From: Areca catechu
Taxonomy: Eukaryota; Streptophyta; Magnoliopsida; Arecales; Arecaceae
Direction of reading: 5' to 3'
Length of the DNA: 64,000 bases
Assembly (NCBI GenBank): GCA_021397845.1
Contig: CM038039.1
Span: 177,852,526 to 177,916,525, forward strand
The position numbers and the translations under genes are program-made. The notes under the pieces are model-generated. The model did no database searches, was not told the origin of the DNA, and was given only the letters and a program-made list of their open reading frames with translations. This document shows, piece after piece, positions 41,254-54,200 of this stretch (the stretch's first letter is position 1; every line of letters starts with the position of its first letter).

Positions 41254-43683
41254 TGTTGGGGTTTCAAGTGCACCGCAGCGGAAGTGTAAATTTCAAAATG
41301 ATGAAATTTGCACCGAAATCCCTTAGCCAAGATCTCCTTATATACTAATTAAAACATACATACTAACATTGTTAGAATTAGGGCACTAACCTTTTAACGC
41401 TAAGTCCAATTTTGATGTAGAATCAGAACTTGGTGTTGAATGCTTCTTTTGATTTCACCAGGCGTCCAAATGTCCACCCTCCAATGGTGATCCACAAGAT
41501 GATTGAACAAGATGCAAGCTTCTTCAAAGTTCCCTCACTTGAATTCTTATCCTAGAACTCAAGAGGACTATGGCTCTAAAACTTCAGGGTAGGGGCTCCT
41601 TACTTCCTTTCTTCCTTCTTCCTTTCCCTTTCTTAAGACCTTGTCCTAAGAATAAAACTCTTGTCTTAAAGGAGGAGATGGATTTAAGACACTAATGTCT
41701 TAAAGTAAAGGAAATAGAAACAGAGTAGGAGTTCCTTTCTTTTACCGATCAAGAGATTCTTCCTATCTCTTGTTTTGGACTTGAGTTTCAACAGAGAAGA
41801 GAACTCTGTAAGAGGGAAACTCTCTTTGTCCTAAACAAGCTAAGGAGGAATCAGTTTCCTGGAAAGAAAAGACAATAAAATAAACTCTGTTGTTCAAAAA
41901 AAAAAAATCATCTGAACACCCGAGACCTCTGTTGTTTAAATAGATTTCAGAGAGATGTCTTCTCAGAAGAACACAACTCTCCGTAAACCCCATTCCACTT
42001 TATCTCACGCCCCTTTCTTATTTCTCACGCCCAATCCACACATCTCACGGCCTTCCAGATTAAATCCCACGGCTCTTCTTAAAGGAAAAACCGCGGTGTT
42101 TTAAAAAGAAGAAAGTCGCGACTTTTCATCTCCGAAGAGATGTTACTTCGCGCGCCCGGGAGGAGTTAGCGCTTTCTCTCTTTCTCAAAATCCCATCAGC
42201 CGTTGGATTTTCATCCAAGGGGGGGGAGAAGGAGCGCTAATCACTTAAGAAGGAGGCCGCCCAAATAAAATCTCCGATGATTTTATTTGGGGCGCGCCAA
42301 GAGTCCATGCGCCATGGACTCTTCCTTAAGGCGCGCCAAGAGTCCATATGCACATGGACTCTTGGTGTTTGGCGTGAAAAGCAAAAGGGGGCGGGTGGGA
42401 GGCTAGCCAAGCTACATGGCTAGCCAATAGGGTTAGCCATATTCCCATATTTCTTAATTAGGGTCTAATTAGGTCCAATTAGAACCCAATTTGAACCAAT
42501 CCGGAACCCTAATTCGAATCCGATCCGAATAGAAGCTAGGGCTTGCAACACCTGCTAGAGTGTTATCTTGCAAAGACAATTTAATTCCAAATTAAATTCT
42601 TGATCAATCCTCTTAAGTGTGTGACCCATTGGGTTCCACATCTAGCCAGCAGTGGGTTCGAATACAAGTTGACCTAATTTGATTAGAACTCTTTCTAATC
42701 GATTTAGGTCAAACCGGGCTTACCCGGATCGATCAATTAGGATTCTTCCTAACATGTGATCTTTGAACTTGATCAACCCACAAGACAAGATTGACGTCTA
42801 GCAACGTGTCATGTCTACCCGGAAGATATGGAAATTCTGGTGAAATACCAAAATTACCCTTCAGTAGAGAGTTACCGTACAATTAAATCTTTCGATCAGC
42901 CTGCACCCAAAATATAACTATGGATATGGATATATGTCAAATCCAACATTATATTTGTTTCTAGCTCAATCTTATAATGATGATTCGATTATCTTGATAT
43001 TAGAAACCATCTCTAATATCCTTACTTTGATCAAAGATTCCCTGAATCATCATGCGATTGTTGACTAGCTGGATGCAATCTCCTCTTACTAAGAGTGATC
43101 GATTCCTTGTTGACCTACTCATTACCTTCATATTCAATTCACCATTCCCAGTATCAATCCTGTGCATGTCTCAGTGTCATGATTAGGATTGAACCAAAGG
43201 ATGGGTTCATGTACATAAGGTACTTATGGCAGTCTCAGGTCAAAAGATTACTTGTACCACTCCTACTATGAGAACCTTCTATTGACATGTAGCTAAGACT
43301 CCATTAGATGTTCTCAAGTTGGATCATATCAGTGAACTCATTCTCCAATGAGCACCCACATCCCAGTATTAGTGTCATACACAAGTGACTGTGAGAGCAG
43401 TCACCCTTTCCAGTATACCCGGGGTGTGCTAGTCTTATCGGAAAAACCCTGATCCCCTATTCAGGGTTCCTTTGACTAGGAATACTTTAGATTAAGGTTT
43501 TAAGATTTTAGGTCTCACTGGTATGATCTCATCATAACCCTAAAATCATAGCCCTAATCTATGGGGTTCATCATATAATAAACACAGCGTATGATAAAAA
43601 ATAATGCCTTTATTTAGAAAATTATCAATTACAATGGTTTGGGAGATACAACAGAGATTGGTTTGTAGGGCATATCCCTTTCA
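41254..43683 (-). repeat. Angela LTR 2 (2430 bp; shared by copies A and B)
   Basis: It serves as 5' LTR of copy A and 3' LTR of copy B. It has the intact GGCGCGCC doublet near 42291 and 42333 and the variant TATGCACATGG, shared only with LTR 3. Confidence 0.95.
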
Positions 43684-43697
43684 ATCTCCCACTTGCA

Positions 43698-46600
43698 CTA
43701 AAGCCAATCGCCTTTGAATCTTAATCCCATACATTCTAGGTGGCGATCAAAATCTCGCTGTGGTAGAGCCTTAGTGAACGGGTCTGCTACATTGTTCTTT
43801 GTATCAACTCTATCTATGTAGACATCTTGTCTCTCTACTATTTCTCGGACAAGATGGAAGCGTCTCAGAATGTGCTTGGACTTATGATGAGCTCTTGGTT
43901 CCTTAGCTTGAGCAACGGCCCCAGTGTTGTCACAGTAAAGTGGCACTGGGTTTTCAATTTGAGGAACAACACCCAACTCTGTGATGAACTTCTTCATCCA
44001 GACTGCTTCCTTGGCGGCTTCACTAACAGCTATGTATTCTGCCTCTGTGGTTGAGTCAGCTACAGTCTGCTGCTTGGTACTCTTCCAACTCACTGCTCCA
44101 CCATTTAGGGTAAAAACATATCCCGAAATGGATTTGCTATCATCAGGGTCTGATTGAAAACTAGAATCAGAATAAGCTTCTAGTTTAAGATCAGAACCAC
44201 CATAAACCAAAAAAATATCCTTAGTCCTTCTTAGGTACTTAAGAATATTTTTAACTGCTTTCCAATGATCCTCTCCTGGATCAGCCTGAAACCTACTGAC
44301 AATGCCTAAAGCATATGCCACATCAGGCCTGGTACATAACATGGCATACATTATGGATCCTATTGCCGAAGCATAGGGTATAGAATTCATTCTATCTCTT
44401 TCTTCAGGTGTCTTGGGAGACATCCTTTTAGAAAGATGTATGCCTTGACTCATAGGAAGATAACCTCTTTTACTTCCTTCCATGCTGAATCTTTTCAGCA
44501 CTAAGTCAATGTAACTAGATTGGGATAAACCTAGCATCCTCTTAGATCTATCTCTATAGATCTTAATACCTAGTATATAGGATGCTTCTCCCAAATCTTT
44601 CATGGAAAACTGGTTTGATAGCCAAACCTTGACTGATTGCAACATTGGGATATCATTCCCAATGAGGAGTATGTCATCTACATACAGAACCAAGAAGACT
44701 ATGGCACTCCCACTAGTCTTCTTATAAACACAGGGTTCATCCACATTTTTGATAAAACCAAATCTTTTAATAGTTTCATCAAAACGGATGTTCCAACTCC
44801 TGGAAGCTTGCTTTAATCCATAAATGGATTTCTTCAGCTTGCATACTTGATTAGGTTTATTCTTTGAAATAAAACCTTCTGGCTGTGACATGTAGACTTC
44901 TTCCTCAAGGAAACCATTGAGGAATGCAGTTTTCACATCCATCTGCCATATCTCATAATCGTGGTATGCTGCTATAGCAAGTAAAATCCGAATTGATTTT
45001 AGCATGGCAACAGGTGAAAAAGTTTCATCATAATCAATTCCCTGTTTTTGTCTAAAACCTTTAGCCACTAATCTGGCTTTATAGGTTTCAACTTGGCCAT
45101 CAGCCCCAATCTTTTTCTTATAGACCCATTTACACCCAATAGGATTAACACCCTCTGGTGCATCAACCAAAGACCATACTTGGTTTACATACATAGAGTC
45201 TACTTCGGATTCCATGGCTTCTTGCCATTTATCTGAGTCAGTACTCAAGATAGCTTCCGTATAGGTCAGAGGTTCATCATTTTGAATGACTTGAGCTTCA
45301 TTATTTTCAATAATAAACCCATACCTCTCAGGTGCCCGTGGCACTCTGTCAGACCTACGAGGAGGAGTTTTGTGTTCTGGTTCTGTCCTAACTATATGTT
45401 CTAATGGTTGAGAATTGTCTATCTGTATTTCTTGCACTTCTCCAAGTTCAATTGTTCTACCATTGCCCCTTTCCAAAATGAACTCTTTTTCTAGAAAAGT
45501 GGCATGCCTGCTAACAAAAATCTTTTGTTCAGTAGGATGGTAGAATAGATATCCTCTACCTTCTTTAGGATATCCTACAAATAGACATTTATCCACTCTA
45601 GGTTCCAACTTATGTCCAAAATTTCTTTTAACATAAGCTGGACATCCCCATACCTTAAAATATTTAAGATATGGTTTCTTTCCACTCCAAATTTCATATG
45701 GAGTACTAACAACGGATTTAGAAGGTACCTTGTTCAGAATATAAACAGCAGTTTCTAGGGCATGACCCCAGAAAGAAATGGACAAATTTGTGAAGCACAT
45801 CATGGATCGTACCATATCTAATAAGGTACGATTCCTCCTTTCAGCTATACCATTTAGCTGTGGTGTATAAGGAGGGGTCCATTCAGAAAGGATTCCATTA
45901 ACTTTAAGATAGTCTAAAAACTCCGCGGATAAGTATTCTCCTCCTCGATCAGAACGAAGAACTTTAATACTTTTCCCGGTTTGTTTTTCGACCATACTTT
46001 GATACTCCTTAAATTTATCAAAGGCTTCAGATTTGTGTTTCATAAGATACACATATCCGAACCTAGATAAATCATCTGTAAAAGTGATAAAATATGAGTA
46101 TCCTCCTCTGGCCTGAGTTGTCATTGGACCACATACATCAGTGTGTATAAGTCCTAATAACTCAGTTGACCTTTCCCCATGTCCAGTGAATGGAGTTTTT
46201 GTCATCTTACCCATGAGACATGATTCGCAAGTTCCTAATGATTCATACTCATAAGGATCAAGGAATTTTTCCTTGTATAACTTGCTAATCCTAGACTCAT
46301 TAACATGACCAAGTCTATGATGCCAAAGTAAAGTATCATTAAAGTCTTTTCTTTTCCTTTTAGTATTGACATGAAAAATACTATCATTGGAAGAAAGAGT
46401 TAAGAGCCCATTGCTAAATATGCCAGAACAAATAATTTTATTAGATAACATTATTGAGCAACCAGTGCTCGTTACATCCATTACATATCCTTGTTTTAAT
46501 AACAAAGGAATAGATATAATGTTCCTAATAATCTTTGGCATATAGTAACAATTCTCTAGCTCCAAGATCTTCCCTGAAGGCAACTTCAGAATATAGGTCC

Positions 46601-47609
46601 CTACAGCTTCTGCTTGGATGATATCACCACCAGCACCGTAGAGATTGAAGTCGCCTTCCTTCAATACTTTAAGCTTGTGGAGGTCCTGCAAAGATTTGCA
46701 TATATGGTAACCACAAGCGGTATCCAATACCCAAGTATTTGATATAGACGAATTTAATGTCAATATAGTATGTATCTCATACATACCTTTTGGTGCGTCT
46801 GCCGCACCAGGCTTCACAGTTGCAAGGTAAGCCTTGCAATTCCTTTTCCAATGTCCCGCTTTGCCGCAAAAGAAACAGGTTGACTGTTTTGAGACCTTCT
46901 TTCCTTTCTTGTTCTTATTGATGCCACCCTTAGGGTTTAGTCTCCTGCTAAAACCCTTTTTGCCTGATTTCTTCTTATTGGTCTTATCAACAAGAAGAAG
47001 TGGAGCCTTTTCTTTCTTAACATGGCTCTCTGCTGTTTTTAACATATTTAACAGCTCAGGCAAGGAAGTGTTCAGTTTGTTCATGTGATAATTCAAGACA
47101 AACTGAGAAAATGACTCTGGGAGTGATTGCAGGATTAAATCCTGATTCAGCTCCCCATCCATAATAAACCCTAATTGACCTAATCTAGTGATTAAGTCAA
47201 TTACCTTCAGGACATGATCCTGAACGGATGTACCCTCTGTCATCCTAGCACGGAATAACTGCTTAGATATTTCGTATCTAGCAGTTCTGCTTTGTTCTCC
47301 ATAAAGCTCCTTTAAATTGAGCATTATGGATTGAGTATCCATGCTTTCATGCTGCCTCTGTAACTCATTGGTCATAGAGGCCAGTATGATACACTTGACA
47401 GTGAGAGAGTCATTCTGCCACATTTTGTATGTGGCCATATCTTCCTGTGTGGCATCATCCCCTAGTGGATTAAGATTAGGGGTATCAAGAATATAAGAAA
47501 GTTTTTCTGAACTCAGTACAATCTTTAAGTTTCTCAACCAGTCCACATAGTTTGGACCAGTCAGTTTGTTGGTATCTAAGATGCTTCTCAGTGATAATGA
47601 AGATGCCAT
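43698..47609 (-). CDS. Angela Gag-Pol polyprotein, copy B (intact)
   Basis: One open frame of 1303 codons. Gag occupies about 1-240 and starts MASSLSLRSILDTNKLTGPN. A CCHC knuckle is at 245-258 (CFFCGKAGHWKRNC). The protease aspartate is at about 296 in WVLDTACGYHIC, a DTA where most relatives have DTG or DSG. The integrase zinc motif LLWHHRLGH...CESCLMGK comes next, then the DDE core from about 487 (HTDVCGPM, RSDRGGEY). RT has LYVDDILL at about 975. RNase H (SDSSFQSDPDDSKSISGY, TEAEYIAVSEAAKEA) ends the protein. The stop lies about 14 bp from the 3' LTR. It could supply proteins to the other copies. Confidence 0.95.
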   Translation of the reverse strand: MASSLSLRSILDTNKLTGPNYVDWLRNLKIVLSSEKLSYILDTPNLNPLGDDATQEDMATYKMWQNDSLTVKCIILASMTNELQRQHESMDTQSIMLNLKELYGEQSRTARYEISKQLFRARMTEGTSVQDHVLKVIDLITRLGQLGFIMDGELNQDLILQSLPESFSQFVLNYHMNKLNTSLPELLNMLKTAESHVKKEKAPLLLVDKTNKKKSGKKGFSRRLNPKGGINKNKKGKKVSKQSTCFFCGKAGHWKRNCKAYLATVKPGAADAPKGMYEIHTILTLNSSISNTWVLDTACGYHICKSLQDLHKLKVLKEGDFNLYGAGGDIIQAEAVGTYILKLPSGKILELENCYYMPKIIRNIISIPLLLKQGYVMDVTSTGCSIMLSNKIICSGIFSNGLLTLSSNDSIFHVNTKRKRKDFNDTLLWHHRLGHVNESRISKLYKEKFLDPYEYESLGTCESCLMGKMTKTPFTGHGERSTELLGLIHTDVCGPMTTQARGGYSYFITFTDDLSRFGYVYLMKHKSEAFDKFKEYQSMVEKQTGKSIKVLRSDRGGEYLSAEFLDYLKVNGILSEWTPPYTPQLNGIAERRNRTLLDMVRSMMCFTNLSISFWGHALETAVYILNKVPSKSVVSTPYEIWSGKKPYLKYFKVWGCPAYVKRNFGHKLEPRVDKCLFVGYPKEGRGYLFYHPTEQKIFVSRHATFLEKEFILERGNGRTIELGEVQEIQIDNSQPLEHIVRTEPEHKTPPRRSDRVPRAPERYGFIIENNEAQVIQNDEPLTYTEAILSTDSDKWQEAMESEVDSMYVNQVWSLVDAPEGVNPIGCKWVYKKKIGADGQVETYKARLVAKGFRQKQGIDYDETFSPVAMLKSIRILLAIAAYHDYEIWQMDVKTAFLNGFLEEEVYMSQPEGFISKNKPNQVCKLKKSIYGLKQASRSWNIRFDETIKRFGFIKNVDEPCVYKKTSGSAIVFLVLYVDDILLIGNDIPMLQSVKVWLSNQFSMKDLGEASYILGIKIYRDRSKRMLGLSQSSYIDLVLKRFSMEGSKRGYLPMSQGIHLSKRMSPKTPEERDRMNSIPYASAIGSIMYAMLCTRPDVAYALGIVSRFQADPGEDHWKAVKNILKYLRRTKDIFLVYGGSDLKLEAYSDSSFQSDPDDSKSISGYVFTLNGGAVSWKSTKQQTVADSTTEAEYIAVSEAAKEAVWMKKFITELGVVPQIENPVPLYCDNTGAVAQAKEPRAHHKSKHILRRFHLVREIVERQDVYIDRVDTKNNVADPFTKALPQRDFDRHLECMGLRFKGDWL

Positions 47610-48778
47610 TTATCTACATTTAATTAAGAACAATACATAAGCAAACAACCATGAAATGATTTACATAATTAAATTAGGTCTTCAATTTAATTATGTCTCC
47701 CACTATTTTATCAAAAATCATAGCCCTCACTATGATAATCGAGAAGAACCCTGATCGGTTTTCTTAGTGAGATCGAGATCCTTATAATTTATAAAAGATC
47801 TTGCAGACAACACAACAAATCTTTTATAAGTTGTAAGGTAGGAAACTCTTCCAATTATATCTCATATAATTCTCAAAAATAACTTGGCCTCTAGAACATT
47901 ATAAGTCTTGCAGAATACACAACAAACCATAATGTTCTAGTTAAGTCAAGACCCTTTCATTTCTATACAGTCAATATTCAAATATAATGCCCTTGTAGAT
48001 AACACAACAAGGCATTATACTGAATATACTGTAAGGATATTTTGTACTAGACCAATATTATGTCAATCACCCTATTAGGTCTTGCAGACAACACAACAAA
48101 CCTAATGTGGTTCATAACACAGTAATGATCCAGCATGAAGGAAGGCCAACATATAGCAATTTTTTAACACTAAGCATATAAGTCAAGATTTAAATATAAT
48201 CAAATCGGCCAGGCAAGTGGAAGAGATGTGGGAGTCCCCCCGTTGCTTTCCTAGACACCAATAAAAATTGGCCAGGTCAGTCAACGGAACCAATTAAAAA
48301 CCACGATTCTCTTTACCTTCCCAGAACCACCTTTCTAGACACCGAATGATCAATTGTTCATCATGACTAGTGATGCTTATTAGTTAAATATGCTATGACT
48401 TAATATGATTTTAAGAAGAGGGCTTTATAAAATTGCCAGCACATTCTTACATAAAAAACATATCATAATGATATCACTCTGATAAACATATATGTGCTAA
48501 GTGTGTCATCATACTAGGACAACCATTTACCACATAATGGATCCACCATTATGCCAGGGCAACCTTATTTCAGTATGATGACTTCAAAAACTAATCATAT
48601 CTCTATAATAATTAGGGTTTAAGTGAAAAACCCTAATTAGTGGCATACATCAAAACATTAATTATCATATATGCATTCCTTAAATTATGCTAAGCGTATC
48701 AGCATTCAAGGGTTTAAAACCCTAATTTCGATACTACAACAAAAATGCATATAATATGTTTTAACTGTAATAAGGATG
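47610..48778 (-). other. Angela 5' leader, copy B
   Basis: Same layout as copy A, shifted by 7538 bp, with stem-loops 1-4 from 47789 to 48106. No reading frame of note. Confidence 0.85.
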
Positions 48779-48790
48779 GCTCTGATACCA
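48779..48790 (-). promoter_or_regulatory. Primer-binding site, copy B
   Basis: TGGTATCAGAGC in element sense, one base from LTR 3. Confidence 0.93.
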
Positions 48791-48791
48791 C

Positions 48792-51220
48792 TGTTGGGGT
48801 TTCAAGTGCACCGCAGCGGAAGTGTAAATTTCAAAATGATGAAATTTGCACCGAAATCCCTTAGCCAAGATCTCCTTATATACTAATTAAAACATACATA
48901 CTAACATTGTTAGAATTAGGGCACTAACCTTTTAACGCTAAGTCCAATTTTGATGTAGAATCAGAACTTGGTGTTGAATGCTTCTTTTGATTTCACCAGG
49001 CGTCCAAATGTCCACCCTCCAATGGTGATCCACAAGATGATTGAACAAGATGCAAGCTTCTTCAAAGTTCCCTCACTTGAATTCTTATCCTAGAACTCAA
49101 GAGGACTATGGCTCTAAAACTTCAGGGTAGGGGCTCCTTACTTCCTTTCTTCCTTCTTCCTTTCCCTTTCTTAAGACCTTGTCCTAAGAATAAAACTCTT
49201 GTCTTAAAGGAGGAGATGGATTTAAGACACTAATGTCTTAAAGTAAAGGAAATAGAAACAGAGTAGGAGTTCCTTTCTTTTACCGATCAAGAGATTCTTC
49301 CTATCTCTTGTTTTGGACTTGAGTTTCAACAGAGAAGAGAACTCTGTAAGAGGGAAACTCTCTTTGTCCTAAACAAGCTAAGGAGGAATCAGTTTCCTGG
49401 AAAGAAAAGACAATAAAATAAACTCTGTTGTTCAAAAAAAAAAATCATCTGAACACCCGAGACCTCTGTTGTTTAAATAGATTTCAGAGAGATGTCTTCT
49501 CAGAAGAACACAACTCTCCGTAAACCCCATTCCACTTTATCTCACGCCCCTTTCTTATTTCTCACGCCCAATCCACACATCTCACGGCCTTCCAGATTAA
49601 ATCCCACGGCTCTTCTTAAAGGAAAAACCGCGGTGTTTTAAAAAGAAGAAAGTCGCGACTTTTCATCTCCGAAGAGATGTTACTTCGCGCGCCCGGGAGG
49701 AGTTAGCGCTTTCTCTCTTTCTCAAAATCCCATCAGCCGTTGGATTTTCATCCAAGGGGGGGAGAAGGAGCGCTAATCACTTAAGAAGGAGGCCGCCCAA
49801 ATAAAATCTCCGATGATTTTATTTGGGGCGCGCCAAGAGTCCATGCGCCATGGACTCTTCCTTAAGGCGCGCCAAGAGTCCATATGCACATGGACTCTTG
49901 GTGTTTGGCGTGAAAAGCAAAAAGGGGGCGGGTGGGAGGCTAGCCAAGCTACATGGCTAGCCAATAGGGTTAGCCATATTCCCATATTTCTTAATTAGGG
50001 TCTAATTAGGTCCAATTAGAACCCAATTTGAACCAATCCGGAACCCTAATTCGAATCCGATCCGAATAGAAGCTAGGGCTTGCAACACCTGCTAGAGTGT
50101 TATCTTGCAAAGACAATTTAATTCCAAATTAAATTCTTGATCAATCCTCTTAAGTGTGTGACCCATTGGGTTCCACATCTAGCCAGCAGTGGGTTCGAAT
50201 ACAAGTTGACCTAATTTGATTAGAACTCTTTCTAATCGATTTAGGTCAAACCGGGCTTACCCGGATCGATCAATTAGGATTCTTCCTAACATGTGATCTT
50301 TGAACTTGATCAACCCACAAGACAAGATTGACGTCTAGCAACGTGTCATGTCTACCCGGAAGATATGGAAATTCTGGTGAAATACCAAAATTACCCTTCA
50401 GTAGAGAGTTACCGTACAATTAAATCTTTCGATCAGCCTGCACCCAAAATATAACTATGGATATGGATATATGTCAAATCCAACATTATATTTGTTTCTA
50501 GCTCAATCTTATAATGATGATTCGATTATCTTGATATTAGAAACCATCTCTAATATCCTTACTTTGATCAAAGATTCCCTGAATCATCATGCGATTGTTG
50601 ACTAGCTGGATGCAATCTCCTCTTACTAAGAGTGATCGATTCCTTGTTGACCTACTCATTACCTTCATATTCAATTCACCATTCCCAGTATCAATCCTGT
50701 GCATGTCTCAGTGTCATGATTAGGATTGAACCAAAGGATGGGTTCATGTACATAAGGTACTTATGGCAGTCTCAGGTCAAAAGATTACTTGTACCACTCC
50801 TACTATGAGAACCTTCTATTGACATGTAGCTAAGACTCCATTAGATGTTCTCAAGTTGGATCATATCAGTGAACTCATTCTCCAATGAGCACCCACATCC
50901 CAGTATTAGTGTCATACACAAGTGACTGTGAGAGCAGTCACCCTTTCCAGTATACCCGGGGTGTGCTAGTCTTATCGGAAAAACCCTGATCCCCTATTCA
51001 GGGTTCCTTTGACTAGGAATACTTTAGATTAAGGTTTTAAGATTTTAGGTCTCACTGGTATGATCTCATCATAACCCTAAAATCATAGCCCTAATCTATG
51101 GGGTTCATCATATAATAAACACAGCGTATGATAAAAAATAATGCCTTTATTTAGAAAATTATCAATTACAATGGTTTGGGAGATACAACAGAGATTGGTT
51201 TGTAGGGCATATCCCTTTCA
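48792..51220 (-). repeat. Angela LTR 3 (2429 bp; shared by copies B and C)
   Basis: It serves as 5' LTR of copy B and 3' LTR of copy C. It carries TATGCACATGG like LTR 2. By eye it differs from LTR 2 mainly in homopolymer lengths. Confidence 0.95.
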
Positions 51221-51234
51221 ATCTCCCACTTGCA

Positions 51235-54200
51235 CTAAAGCCAATCGCCTTTGAATCTTAATCCCATACATTCTAGGTGGCGATCAAAATCTCGCTGTGG
51301 TAGAGCCTTAGTGAACGGGTCTGCTACATTGTTCTTTGTATCAACTCTATCTATGTAGACATCTTGTCTCTCTACTATTTCTCGGACAAGATGGAAGCGT
51401 CTCAGAATGTGCTTGGACTTATGATGAGCTCTTGGTTCCTTAGCTTGAGCAACGGCCCCAGTGTTGTCACAGTAAAGTGGCACTGGGTTTTCAATTTGAG
51501 GAACAACACCCAACTCTGTGATGAACTTCTTCATCCAGACTGCTTCTTTGGCGGCTTCACTAACAGCTATGTATTCTGCCTCTGTGGTTGAGTCAGCTAC
51601 AGTCTGCTGCTTGGTACTCTTCCAACTCACTGCTCCACCATTTAGGGTAAAAACATATCCCGAAATGGATTTGCTATCATCAGGGTCTGATTGAAAACTA
51701 GAATCAGAATAAGCTTCTAGTTTAAGATCAGAACCACCATAAACCAAAAAAATATCCTTAGTCCTTCTTAGGTACTTAAGAATATTTTTAACTGCTTTCC
51801 AATGATCCTCTCCTGGATCAGCCTGAAACCTACTGACAATGCCTAAAGCATATGCCACATCAGGCCTGGTACATAACATGGCATACATTATGGATCCTAT
51901 TGCCGAAGCATAGGGTATAGAATTCATTCTATCTCTTTCTTCAGGTGTCTTGGGAGACATCCTTTTAGAAAGATGTATGCCTTGACTCATAGGAAGATAA
52001 CCTCTTTTACTTCCTTCCATGCTGAATCTTTTCAGCACTAAGTCAATGTAACTAGATTGGGATAAACCTAGCATCCTCTTAGATCTATCTCTATAGATCT
52101 TAATACCTAGTATATAGGATGCTTCTCCCAAATCTTTCATGGAAAACTGGTTTGATAGCCAAACCTTGACTGATTGCAACATTGGGATATCATTCCCAAT
52201 GAGGAGTATGTCATCTACATACAGAACCAAGAAGACTATGGCACTCCCACTAGTCTTCTTATAAACACAGGGTTCATCCACATTTTGATAAAACCAAATC
52301 TTTTAATAGTTTCATCAAAGCGGATGTTCCAACTCCTGGAAGCTTGCTTTAATCCATAAATGGATTTCTTCAGCTTGCATACTTGATTAGGTTTATTCTT
52401 TGAAATAAAACCTTCTGGCTGTGACATGTAGACTTCTTCCTCAAGGAAACCATTGAGGAATGCAGTTTTCACATCCATCTGCCATATCTCATAATCGTGG
52501 TATGCTGCTATAGCAAGTAAAATCCGAATTGATTTTAGCATGGCAACAGGTGAAAAAGTTTCATCATAATCAATTCCCTGTTTTTGTCTAAAACCTTTAG
52601 CCACTAATCTGGCTTTATAGGTTTCAACTTGGCCATCAGCCCCAATCTTTTTCTTATAGACCCATTTACACCCAATAGGATTAACACCCTCTGGTGCATC
52701 AACCAAAGACCATACTTGGTTTACATACATAGAGTCTACTTCGGATTCCATGGCTTCTTGCCATTTATCTGAGTCAGTACTCAAGATAGCTTCCGTATAG
52801 GTCAGAGGTTCATCATTTTGAATGACTTGAGCTTCATTATTTTCAATAATAAACCCATACCTCTCAGGTGCCCGTGGCACTCTGTCAGACCTACGAGGAG
52901 GAGTTTTGTGTTCTGGTTCTGTCCTAACTATATGTTCTAATGGTTGAGAATTGTCTATCTGTATTTCTTGCACTTCTCCAAGTTCAATTGTTCTACCATT
53001 GCCCTTTCCAAAATGAACTCTTTTTCTAGAAAAGTGGCATGCCTGCTAACAAAAATCTTTTGTTCAGTAGGATGGTAGAATAGATATCCTCTACCTTCTT
53101 TAGGATATCCTACAAATAGACATTTATCCACTCTAGGTTCCAACTTATGTCCAAAATTTCTTTTAACATAAGCTGGACATCCCCATACCTTAAAATATTT
53201 AAGATATGGTTTCTTTCCACTCCAAATTTCATATGGAGTACTAACAACGGATTTAGAAGGTACCTTGTTCAGAATATAAACAGCAGTTTCTAGGGCATGA
53301 CCCCAGAAAGAAATGGACAAATTTGTGAAGCACATCATGGATCGTACCATATCTAATAAGGTACGATTCCTCCTTTCAGCTATACCATTTAGCTGTGGTG
53401 TATAAGGAGGGGTCCATTCAGAAAGGATTCCATTAACTTTAAGATAGTCTAAAAACTCCGCGGATAAGTATTCTCCTCCTCGATCAGAACGAAGAACTTT
53501 AATACTTTTCCCGGTTTGTTTTTCGACCATACTTTGATACTCCTTAAATTTATCAAAGGCTTCAGATTTGTGTTTCATAAGATACACATATCCGAACCTA
53601 GATAAATCATCTGTAAAAGTGATAAAATATGAGTATCCTCCTCTGGCCTGAGTTGTCATTGGACCACATACATCAGTGTGTATAAGTCCTAATAACTCAG
53701 TTGACCTTTCCCCATGTCCAGTGAATGGAGTTTTTGTCATCTTACCCATGAGACATGATTCGCAAGTTCCTAATGATTCATACTCATAAGGATCAAGGAA
53801 TTTTTCCTTGTATAACTTGCTAATCCTAGACTCATTAACATGACCAAGTCTATGATGCCAAAGTAAAGTATCATTAAAGTCTTTTCTTTTCCTTTTAGTA
53901 TTGACATGAAAAATACTATCATTGGAAGAAAGAGTTAAGAGCCCATTGCTAAATATGCCAGAACAAATAATTTTATTAGATAACATTATTGAGCAACCAG
54001 TGCTCGTTACATCCATTACATATCCTTGTTTTAATAACAAAGGAATAGATATAATGTTCCTAATAATCTTTGGCATATAGTAACAATTCTCTAGCTCCAA
54101 GATCTTCCCTGAAGGCAACTTCAGAATATAGGTCCCTACAGCTTCTGCTTGGATGATATCACCACCAGCACCGTAGAGATTGAAGTCGCCTTCCTTCAAT

